The notes below the pieces were generated by a model. That model was not told the DNA's origin, ran no database searches, and worked only from the letters and a program-made list of their open reading frames with translations. From contig JASANG010001084.1 in the NCBI GenBank assembly GCA_030248215.1, positions 57,602-121,601 of the forward strand: a stretch of DNA of 64,000 nt. Direction: 5' to 3'. Shown here one piece after another: positions 11,101 through 23,100 of this stretch (position 1 is the stretch's first letter; each line of letters opens with the position of its first letter). The position numbers and the translations under genes are program-made. This DNA is from Enoplolaimus lenunculus (lineage: Eukaryota > Nematoda > Enoplea > Enoplida > Thoracostomopsidae).

Positions 11101-14100
11101 GGCAATATTTTTCTAGGGGGGCTGAGCCGACCGTTTGCAATAGCATTTTATTGTGTTGGACGCGATTGCTTAGTGTATTACCGCTCGGTATGTACAACTA
11201 CAAAATTGCTGCTGTATTCGTTCGCTGTATGAAGAAATTGGTTGTAATACGGGGTTCACGTTATAACCGGGGCAGCTTGGTCCATATTTTGTTCTTATTA
11301 GCCTATTTGGTAATATTTTGTGTGCTTATAGACCTCATATCATATTAAAAAAATTGAAATATCATGTGTAAGTCAGCTTTTGTCCTCAATATCATATGAT
11401 ATACGACGTATCGTCTGCGAATATCATATGATATATTTTCAAATGTCTGCATACTTGAGGTAACATACCAAGTCGTCCTGTTGCATATCATATGATACTA
11501 GAATTCGAAATTTAAATTTTTGAATTACGACACTGTTTTTCTAAGCGATTTTGTGTCGGAAACGAATTTGCAACGCGTATTTGGTAGTTTAGAACACAAC
11601 TGTGCCTCTGCCGTCTGACTTTCCATTAATTTATTAGCACCCGAAAATTACACTGTGCCGTTGAATACCATATGATATCCGTTGTTAATTTTGGAATATC
11701 ATATAATATTCGCATAAATGTTCCACAGTATCACGTGACATACCAACTATTGTATGCATTGATCTGAGAGCGAGGGTATGTAAGTAAATGTCATGTGACA
11801 TTAAAGTTTTGTCCGTTCACTCTATACTGCAGAGTGCCCAAATTTTAACGTTGACGTCGAATTACATGGGACAAATCGTCACCCGCTTTGCTCCGACTAT
11901 AATATGAATCGAGCGTAAGAACTACATATTATAGTCGGAGCAAGCGGGTGACGATTTGTCCCATGTAATTCGACGTATAGTTAGCTCAATCATTTTGAAG
12001 TTACACATTGCTTTTAACTTGCATCGATCACCACCGTTTGGCGTACGGGGATCCTCTGAACTGAATACAATGCGTTTCCGGATCGAAGTTGGTTTAAAAA
12101 CACGTTCAGGATTAATTTTTATCACAGACATAATTGTAAACTGTGGTATAATAAGGCGTTACAGCGTTTTAACTCGGCCGAATTTTGAAAAAATACACAT
12201 GACACTTTTGTTTGCCAAATGAAATAAAATTACTACATAAAAGCTTAAACACAACAAAAACCAAGAGTGTAAAGAGTGTGCAACTTTGTGCATTCTGTGT
12301 ACAAAAGAATGTACCCAGCGTAAGTTGCGTTTTGGGCCGAACCCTCGTTATTTAGAGGGGGGTTGAAATTTGCACAGAGCAAAAAAATATATATACCATG
12401 CCAAAAAGTGCTCTGTATATAGTCTTGTGGCGTCCTATTTTAATTCCTGCTTCCTGCAACCGGTTTGACGAGAATCTTCTTACGAGTTCCGCCGAAGATT
12501 CGGGCTGGTTTCGGAAGCTTCTTTATCAAGCTTGAACTTTTGGTTTTGACGATTTGGGAACTGGTTCAGAAAATAAATCTCAAAATGCAAATGAGCTTGT
12601 TACCCAAAAAGGGTATAAAAGCGAACGACTTTGATTGTCAAGGATTCAGTTTCATTTTCATGCCTTCTGATTATAGCTACGTTTGTGTTACTTCAATAAA
12701 CGTTTAGTTTGTGGCTTAGGGTCCCACAATTTGGTGACCCCGACGTGATCTGAAGTTGCTTCGTTTAACTGTTTGTTTTGATTTCTGGTTTAAAAAATCA
12801 ACCATGTCACGGTTGATCTTTCATCTTATTATCTTGGCGATAGTTTTCCGAATTAATCTGTGGCAAAAAAGACGATACGACTGGATGGCCGCGGCAACGA
12901 ACGATCGAGCGAATCAGGACGTACATTCAGAAACACGACGCGACTCGATAGGTCTATTGAGGAACGGCGTGTATTCGACGAAGATGACGGTTCAACTGCC
13001 CGCTGCGATCATGATTCGCAGTTGGTACGTCTACTTCTGGCAACGAGCATGGATCGGATGGTGCCTGCAGTCGCAATGGTACAAGCGAGGCGTACAACGA
13101 CGCTGTTGCGGATGGATTGTGATGACGAACAACCACGATGCGAGACGAATCGCAGCCCTGCGATTGCTGTTGTTGGTCGCTGGCGATGTCGAGGCGAATC
13201 CTGGTCCAGTTGGCGAGTGGCGCAAACTCCTTAAAGACCAGATGGCGCGATTGCTGTTGGAACTCAAACGTGACGATGCCACGTTCCAGCTGCCGGACAG
13301 AAAGATGGATATGGTGACGCTATTGGAAACCGAAAGCCAGGCTGCAGTCGATGCGATCGCTCGTTTGATCAAGACGGACACCAAGACGCAAACCCCTGGT
13401 GGTTCGACGATGGTTGGCGAGTCAAAGCCGATCAAGCTGCCGGAATTCTTCGACAGGGATGCCGCGTTATGGTTCGAACAAGTCGAATGTATGCTCGGTG
13501 GTCAGACGGATCAGGTTCGAATCAACAGCCTGCTATCAGCACGAGATTGGCTCCACAAAGCGATGATTTGGTTCGATTACGATTCCTCGAAATCCTGCCG
13601 GAATCCGTGCGAATGGTTTTGGCGTCGTTGGCAGAACTTCCGGTCGGAAAATTAGCTGAAACCGCAGATCGGATGATGGATCAACTTGGTGCAAGTGGCA
13701 CAAGTGCAATGCGGTTGGTCCCGATAACTGGCGATCGGCAGTGGCGGAATGCGAGCAAAGAATGGACGATCGACTTAACAAGATTTGCGCTATGGTCGAA
13801 TCGCTCAATTTTCGAAGACGCGGACGATCATTCAGTCGAAAGCAATATAGTGGACTGTCGAGTGGCTACAGACAACAACGTAACTCACGGAGCCGCAGCA
13901 ATTCGAATCCAGCTGGTCGATACTGTTTCTATCACGAACGATTCGGAGCGAAGGCGCGCAAATGTCGACAGCCGAGTTCCTGGAGATTCAATGGCGCCAA
14001 TTCGGGAAACGATCACACTCCAACGGCAATGCGGCAACCGACGGAGTCAACGCAATAACGACTGCCGCCCAGCCACTTGGCGATGTCCTGATCGATACTG

Positions 14101-17100
14101 GTAGCGATCGCAGTTTGCTTTCTTGGCCATACGCGCTGCCGAAGTCGTTCAAAGACAATCCAACACCGACGTTGACAGCTGCAAATGGTACGGCAATTCG
14201 AACTAGTGGATGCCGGACGTTGCAATTCAGACTTGACGGAATCAACGAATGGTTCACATGGCGTTTTATGGTCGCGGACGTGGCGCAGCCTATTCTTGGA
14301 TGCGATTTCCTGCGAAACAAAGGCTTGACGATCGACTGTCGTTCAAATTCAGTACGTAAATCAACCGACAGCAGCCGCGAATGGTGTTGTTTAACATACG
14401 ATCCAGACGTAAGTCGATGTCACGCAGTCCAGACACCGATCGATACGCGACTCGGTCAACTCTTGACAAAGCACGCTGCCGTCTTTGGAAGCCCTGGAAG
14501 CCATGCGCCCGTAACACACCCGATCAAACATCATATTGTGACGAACGGCGCTCCATGCTTTCAACGACCTCGGAGGTTATTTGGGGATAAACTGACTGCG
14601 ACGAAAAAAGAATTCGCCGATCTGGAACGAAGTGGCATCATACAGCGTGGCGAGTCACCTTGGGCAACACCACTACACGTTGTCAAGAAGCCGAACGGGG
14701 AACTACGTCCCTGCGGAGACTACCGTGCGCTCAATTTGATGACGGTTCCTGATCGATATCCAATGCCAAACCTCAACGACATTAAGAACGATTTGGCAGG
14801 ATGTTCCGTGTTCAGCAAACTGGATTGCGTCAAGGCTTTCCATCAAATACCGGTGGCGGAGGACGATGTGGCTAAGACTGCAATTACAACGCCGTTTGGT
14901 CTGTTTCTGTATAAGCGTATGCCATTCGGGCTACGAAATGCATCGCAGACATTCCAGCGCCTTATGGATCACACATTGCAAGATTTCTGGTTCGCCAAAT
15001 CCTACATTGACCATATTCTGGTGGCAAGTCGCAGCAAAGACGAACACTTTTGTTGGCGTTCAGGTCACAAGTAATGGGATCAGACCGTTGGCAAAAATTG
15101 CGAAGCAATCAAAGATTTTCCTCGACCGACAGACGTCAGGGACTGCGCAGATTTCTGGGATTTTGCGGATTTTATCACCGGTTCATTCCGAAATTTAGCG
15201 ATATTGCCGCTCCCTTAACGGACATGATTAAATTCCCCGTTTCGCGCGACAAAAAGACAATTCAACCAGAGGATTTAAGTTGGTCCAGCGAAGCGATCAA
15301 GGCGTTCGACAATCTGAAGTCCGAAATCCTCCGACGTCCCACACTAGTATTTCCCGAACAAAGGTCTGACCTGGTTGTCACAACCGACGCTTCTGGCACA
15401 GCAGCTGGCGCGGCATTGCATCAAATTCGAGACGGACAACTGCGCCCGATTGCGTTCTTCTCGCTTAAATTCAACGATAACGAAAAGAAAAAGTCAACAT
15501 TCGATCATGAACTATTGGCGATTTAACCTATGCCTCAAACATTTCAGTTGGCTCAGTGGACTTCCGATTACGCTATACACCGATCATAAGCCGTTAGTCA
15601 ACTGCTTCAACATGAAAAATCCGAGCAACCAACAATCGCGATGGTTGTCCTACATATCGGAGTTCAACGTGACGATTCGGTACATCGCTGGTTCTCACAA
15701 TATTGTCGCCGACTGCCTCTCGCGCTGCAATCAAGTGACGATGGATACGACGCCGACAATTCGAGACATCGCAGATGGACAGTGCACCGACGCAGCACTG
15801 CAAAATTATTTCAAGGATACAAGTCTGCCTTTAGAGAAACGATCGATAGACGGAGTGGCGATATGGTGCGACACTACAACCGGACGCGTCAGACCATATG
15901 TTCCAGCCAATCTCCGACGGACAATATTCAACGTCTTCCACAATCTATCGCATGCTGGTTACCGACCAACGCTGACAACAATCAGTCAATCGTACGTTTG
16001 GCCGGGAATTCGCAAAGACGTTCGGCAATTGGTGAAGACGTGCAGCAACTGCCAAGCAGCGAAGATCGGTCGACATACAAAAACGCGGTGAACAATATAC
16101 CAACTACAGATCGATTCCACACAGTGCACATCGACATCGTTGGTTCTCTACCGCCATGCAACCACAAGCGTTACCTGGTCACAATGATCGATCGATTCAC
16201 CAGATGGACGGAGGTTGCAGCTGTTGGCGATATTACAACATCCACCGTGGCGCAAACGTTCCTCAACACATGGGTTTCGAGATTCGGCGTTCCGCAAGTG
16301 CTTATTTCTGATCGTGGCGCTCAGTTCGAATCAGCCGTATGGAGCGTTCTGATGACGGAGCTGGGTATCAAGCGTCAACGAACCACGGCGTATCATCCAC
16401 AGTCGAACGGTGCAGTCGAGCGATTCCATCGAACGTTGAAGAACGCACTTAGAGCAAAGTGTTCTGGCCCCAATTGGATCGATCACCTACCATTTGTCCT
16501 GCTTGGTATTCGAACTGCCATTAATGACAGCGGATATTCGCCAGCCCAGTTAGTATTCGGCACGAATATTTACCTACCTGGATCATTTATTGACAACAGC
16601 AGCCAGGTCCCTCAACTGAGCTATTCATCCTATTACAATATTCTACTGAACACTTTGGCAACAACGGTTCCCAAACAGCGACGACAACATCCTGCATTGT
16701 CCTATGTACTGCAACAACTTAACGTGGCAAAACATGTTTGGTTGCGTAATGAGGCTCCGCATAATTCTTTGGAGCCACGTTACAAAGGTCCCTTTGCAGT
16801 AATTTCGATGGGTTCCAAAACCGCTGAAATTGACATTGCTGGTCGAAAAGAGACGATTTCGTTAGAGCGGCTCAAACCAGCATTCCTTTTCAAGGATTCA
16901 CATGTGGACATTAATCAACCCTTTGCTTCATCACCTACTGAAACAAGACGATCGAACATTATTTTCGCAAAATTCCCAAACTATCCTTGGTGGCCTGCTT
17001 TAATCGTTCAGACGGATGACACACCTCTGCAAAATACTACTTTAAAGCGAGATCAAGTGGCCATAAAATTTTTTGGCACTGGACGTTACGCTATTGTCGA

Positions 17101-20100
17101 GCGGGACAACGTCCAAGATTTCGATGCGAGAATTGACGAAGCAAGACGATCGAAACATCGAGGTCTCATCAAGGCCATTGAAGATGTTGACGATTATCGA
17201 AAAAATATTCAATTCAAGCATCACCGTCAACAGTCCTATCAAACACGATTAAATCAACTCAGCAACACGCCGCAAAGCCATCACACGATCGTATGGTCCG
17301 ATTTCGAGTATAGCTCCGCACTTCAAATGGGGGGCTGATGTGGCGTCCTATTTTAATTCCTGCTTCCTACAACCGGTTTGACGAGAATCTTCTTACGAGT
17401 GCCGCCGAAGATTCGGGCTGGTTTCGGAAGCTTCTTTATCAAGCTTGAACTTTTGGTTTTGACGATTTGGGAACTGGTTCAGAAAATAAATCTTAAAATG
17501 CAAATGAGCTTGTTACCCAAAAAGGGTATAAAAGCGAACGACTTTTATTGTCAAGGATTCAGTTTCATTTTCATGCCTTCTGATTATAGCTACGTTTGTG
17601 TTACTTCAATAAACGTTTAGTTTGTGGCTTAGGGTCCCACAGTCTTAAAGCTACAGAATATTATATCGTGGGACATTGACCCCCTCTAAATAAAGAGGGT
17701 ACAGTAAAAATGAACCGCGTGGTGGTGCTTTTTGTGCCACGCGTAATCCGACAGTTGCATACTGTGGTCTGTAAACAAACAAACACTCTTTATATAACCT
17801 ACAGAAGACGTTACGAATAAAAATAAATTCTTTAAGTATATTTTGACCGGAACCTCGACGTGTCTAAACGTACCAAAATACATTTAGGAACGATACGCGA
17901 GGATTTGACGTGACTTACAAGCGAGGTCAATACTTTTCTAGGAGGGGTGGCCGAGATTACTTGGCTCAATCTGGCTACATGCCAAGCAAAACACCAGTTA
18001 TGTATCTGCTAAAAACTAAACTTACCAGGCAGTGGTGGCACTGTCGCTAAAATAATAATTTTTTTACATATATGCGACGGCTTAAGATAAAGAAGATTAT
18101 GGCACAAAACCTCATATATCATTTTTTACAAATTATGCGTATCTTTGCAATTGCATAAGTGTGACGCTATACTTATTGTGCACCGCCGGTCCGTGCGATG
18201 CCGGACAGCAGCGGACCCACGTTAATGTATCCACTCTCCTGGTCCTGCTAAAAACTACTTGCGATGCAAACAGTTCTCATTGTAAAAACCCAGAATGTAT
18301 TTTCTAGTCAAATTGGTGAAAAATATGGCCAGGTTTACAACAGCATAAATTAACATTGTTACACCTTTGGCGCAATTAGACCTATTTAACCCTTTCGCTC
18401 ATAGAGTATACTATGAGCAACTACATACCATAATTTAAGATCAGAGCAACTAAATATAATAATGTACGAGCAATGCACACACTGTGAGCAGTAGTTAACA
18501 TTTATAACATATATGCGCAGTGCAAAATCTCCGCAAGGCGTGAGAGCCTACTCGGGCTCGAGCGTCAAGCTCCTATTGCTCAGTGGTCATCGTAAACGCA
18601 TCCCACCCATGAGATCCAGGATCGAATCTTACCTTGAAATTACATCTCATATGAAATTGCAAATATTCATGTGAGAAGGGGTTTGGTTCCACAAATAAGC
18701 CCATGTAAACCGATCAGGCACAGAACGTTTTTGTGTGGGAGTGCAATACTGTAAGCATATTTAAGTTTTACACAATTTTTTTGCTTGGCTTCGGTTTAGA
18801 CTCAGGCTTAGGCTTAGGAATACGTTTATAATACTGTTCCGCCCGTGTTGTTTATATTGGCCGACCAATGAGAGCAAAATCTTTTTGCATATCCAATCAG
18901 ACAGGTATTACAAATTATAGAATATGATAAATTAACGACCGTGAAACATTAACAGATTTCTCGCAGCTCCTGAACCTTATGGAATTTGTAGTAAAAGTCG
19001 TCAATTTTGCAGCAAACGAACAAACTTTTCATTTCGATGCTACCCAACGGTTTAAAAAAATAAGCTAAAATCGCTGTACACTTACGTGCAGGACAGCCAT
19101 ACATAGCATTTATTGTTTGTTTATCAACAGGAGACAAGTATGAACGTTGTCCAATGAATTGTTGATATTCCGCGTTTAATGCAGTCACCCATCCTTTATT
19201 GCCATAGCCCCATCTATGCAATAATGCGTACACAAATGTAAAAAAACTTTCTAGTCTGATGAGGGTACTATATGCTTCTTACAGACTATATATAGAATGT
19301 CATAAATAAAACCAGTGCCTGAAACGAGCCTTTATGACAAAATATACCGGCTTCCTGCAGTATATCATTGTAGTATTAGCCTGTGAACACTAACGATTCT
19401 TCCGACATTGTAGGCTGAGACTACACACGTGCATGCAATATTAAGTGAAAAGTTTGACAATACTACGCGTATGCTATTGCAAGGGGGTGCTGTTTTTCAA
19501 CTCGTTATACATTGCGCATAGCGTTGATGTCCAGACATATCCACCCGACAGTGTCTGGAAAATATATATTGTCTCAGTACACCTGTACAATGTTCATGGA
19601 TCCCAAATGCAGCGCTATTTTTGACACAGTTCGTATTAACCGGGTTACGTACAATTCTTTACACTAGCGCACGCACAGTAATGTGGATGAGCCAATAAAA
19701 TAACAAAATATTATCAAAAGCTTAATTTATATCTAGCATTCAAACATTTTCTCAAATTCTGCACACATAACAGTTTGAAGCTAAACGTGATATTATAGAA
19801 CTAAAATCTTCAAAAACATAGCCAGCATTGCAATATTCAATATTAGTAGACACATTTCAATATTCAGTATTAGGAGACAACCATGTATAAAAGTTTTTTT
19901 GTTAGCGAGCGAGAAAACTTTTTGACCTTTCTTCAGTCTGGAAAAGGAGTTTTTTCGAATTTTTCCAGAAATTTAAATAAAACTCACGGCCAATGTTACT
20001 TTAAGGGGCGTAACAGTAGATTAAGCGTATTCGTAAGCCTAAGCCTAAGCGTTGCAAAAATGAGTTACTAAGCCTAAGTCTAAGTCGAAGCCTGAGCAAA

Positions 20101-23100
20101 AAATGTAATCTAGAATCTAAACCAGCTCTTTTATAGACCCACCAGAAACCTGGACGCCCCTAAAAGTAACATGAGCCAAACTCACAGTGGATTTTCATAA
20201 TGCATAATCGACTCGTAATCAAACGAAATGTTCAGATAATCCGTGTTTGGATTCGCTTGCATGTCGTAATCAGCTTGTCTATACGTTGGAATTTGAGAAA
20301 AATCCAAGCTGATATAGCTGTCGCGGTCCAATCGTGTTTCTTCGGGAGTACGCCCAAGAATGGTATTCAACAGGTGCAGTATACCTCCGAAATTTCGACA
20401 TTGATAATAACGACCTGCAATTATCAGTGTTGTCCAAATAACTCCGCATCCAATACAACTTTGAATAAAGATAGCCTACGGAAATGACTTTACAACAAGT
20501 ATAAGTAAAAAGTCCATATTTGTATTCGGCCGTGCAACTAAAAACTCACCGATTATTGCATATTGTCTTCCACCTCTCATACCGGCTCGCTTATCACACA
20601 CATTGCTGGTCAAATCCATTGTGAAAACGACGTAATTGGGTTCTTGGAATCTTCTCACCTAAAACATTTAGTATAGCGTGTCACTGTATATTAATTCGGT
20701 GTCCGTTATCGGTTCCTCAATAGAAATACCGAAAATTTCATTATTTTTATGCTTATAGTTATTGTTAAAAATTGATCTAAATCAATTGGGTTTTTCTCCA
20801 GTTGTTCGACTTGAAATAAAAATAAAATTATCTGCATAATCTGAGAACAGTTCTGGGGCTTCCACAATTTTTCCTAAAATTTTATTAAACTCAGTAAATA
20901 TTTGCACGTTTTTTGACTCTGCTTCGATATGTTTCATGTACTCTAATCAGGTATTATACACTCTATCTACCAACGAACTCCAATTAGGATACGGACTTTC
21001 ATTGATTAAGATTTAACATGAATACTTCGTTATATTATTACAGTCCCTTATTAACGTCACTACAGTATTTTGTGCTATGGCCCATAAATAATAGTTTCAA
21101 TGTTTAAATAGCGTCTATCGCCAGTTTAGTACTATTTTTTCAAACTAGCGATCTTGTACACTTGTGTATATTGAAATTTGCTACTGAAGGTTACAAAAAA
21201 CCTAAAAGACCACGATAGCGCAACTTTCCATTGCTTAAAAGACTTTGTATAGTTCAGTGCGTTTGGCTCCGAACCTCATTCGTGCATACTTCCATGATGA
21301 TTATCAAAATTAGCCCAGGGAGAAATTTGTATCGAATACGCAATCTCCAGTACTAAGTTTACCTTTGCAAGAAATTGTTCCGTTTACAAAGTAAACAGCT
21401 TCAGTCGTTTGATGGAAGAAAAGCTTATTAACAGTATCGGCTTTTATTTTTAATAAAAAGTAATCAAAAATTAATAGTAAATTATAAGTTCGCTAAACCA
21501 GTCCATCCAACGCAAAAAAGACGCAATTTAACTCAGCGCGCCGTACACAGTAATGCGTAAATTCTAATGAGTTGCTTAATCAACTCAGAGATCACAAAAA
21601 GTGCAAGTGTTCAATATCTGAAACAGGAGAGGCTATGAGAAGCCAAATCGGCATTATGTTCCAATACATTAAAAGACTAGACCGGGTCCTGAAGATTTGC
21701 ACCATATCACTTTTAGCAATGTAACAGCCAAAACATATTCCTAAATTTAAGCCTCATCAGCGTAATAAACACAAGTCTAAAACAGAGCACAAGCTAAAGC
21801 CCTAGCCCAAGCAAAAAATTTGTTTAAAATTTAAGCCTACTCTATTGCGGCCTAATGAGGAAGCAGGCCGTAGCGGATCTAGTGGGGGGTCGGCGGGCAT
21901 ACGTCCCCCGTCTGAGTTTTTTGTGACAAAAAAAATAAGCACCCTCCCTTGCAATTTTTTCCCTCAGAAAATATTTTTGTAAAAAATGCCTCAGAAATTT
22001 TTTGTGATTAAATTATAAAATCCCTACCTACCAGTTTGTCCTCTCAGAATTTTTTTTGCGATGAAATGAAAAGGTCGATTCCTTACATCTTGTCCTCTTA
22101 GAAAATATTTTGCGATAAAATGATAAGGTTCTTACCTTACAATTTTTCCCCTCAGAACATTTTTTGGTAAAAAATTGTGTTTCAAAACATATACCAGCCA
22201 GCCCAATTCAGAAAGTTCTGGATCCGCCACTAAAACCGGGGCACCACTAAAAGTAACATGGGCTGATGTTTGCATGATGTACTTAGCGTAAGTATATTTT
22301 AATGTAATTGTTTCTTCTCGGAACGTAAAACCTTACATATATATAGTTCGAGGGAAGGCTGACGTTCTATGGTATCTCTGTTGCACTGGTTTAAATCAGA
22401 CAAAGACAAACAAAATATACTCAATTTTAGGTGGCCAACGCAAGTATTTATTGGTCAGTAGCAATCTGCTAAACCGAATACCATCATTATTGTGGTACTT
22501 GCACAATAAATAACAATTTTTAGAATTGTATATTTTACGCTCATAAGAATCAGCTTGTGGGCCAGGGTACTTCTCTTAGAGCAATAAGTTAAAACAAGTG
22601 CTTAAGAAACAAAAATTGAGGTTCGGAATGTTATAAAACGCAAAATCGAGTTTAAAATATCCGAAATCGAAAATAAAATTTCCGATATCCGGCAAGAATT
22701 GCCGGATATTTGGATATGAAAAAATATCCGATGCCCATCAATAATCTTATTTACCTTTGGCTATTGTGATTATTTTGACAAAAAGTTGTTAACCCCTAAG
22801 CGGTCCGCTAGTGTGAAACATTGAAAAATTAATTTAAGCACATGAAAACTGTTAACTTTAGTTGAGTTAATTGGTTTTGTTCAAGGTAGACCGGCAGTAC
22901 TGGGAGGCGATCATACTGATTAATTTTCGTAACCATGTTTTATTTATTTACCAAACGAAACGATTTTATTTTAAAACTTACAAATCGAACACACGTTTCT
23001 GAATTAGTGTAGTTTATAGCATCCATTATGGTTTGTCTTTGCCATTCATTGCTAGCGACGTCCGTCGCAAACAAGTACGGCACCACACCACTCGGCCAGG

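Larger units (their letters stand above)
12422..17645 (+). mobile_element. Ty3/Gypsy LTR retrotransposon with PWWP integrase tail
   Basis: A complete but coding-defective element. Two 303-bp LTRs (12426-12728 and 17339-17641) begin TGTGG and end CCACA, and are flanked by the 4-bp duplication GTCT (12422-12425, 17642-17645). Order: primer site, 2A-led leader, Gag, protease, reverse transcriptase, RNase H, integrase, PWWP domain, polypurine run, LTR; this PR-RT-RH-IN order is that of Ty3/Gypsy. The pol region is broken by several frameshifts and a deletion after the RT core. It sits antisense in the intron between the micro-exon and the lectin exon. Its G+C is visibly higher than the surrounding DNA. 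Confidence 0.93.

Noticed and set aside
12465-17620. Two identical 80-codon frames
   Set aside because: Both lie inside the LTRs of the Gypsy element, over its TATA box and polyadenylation signal.
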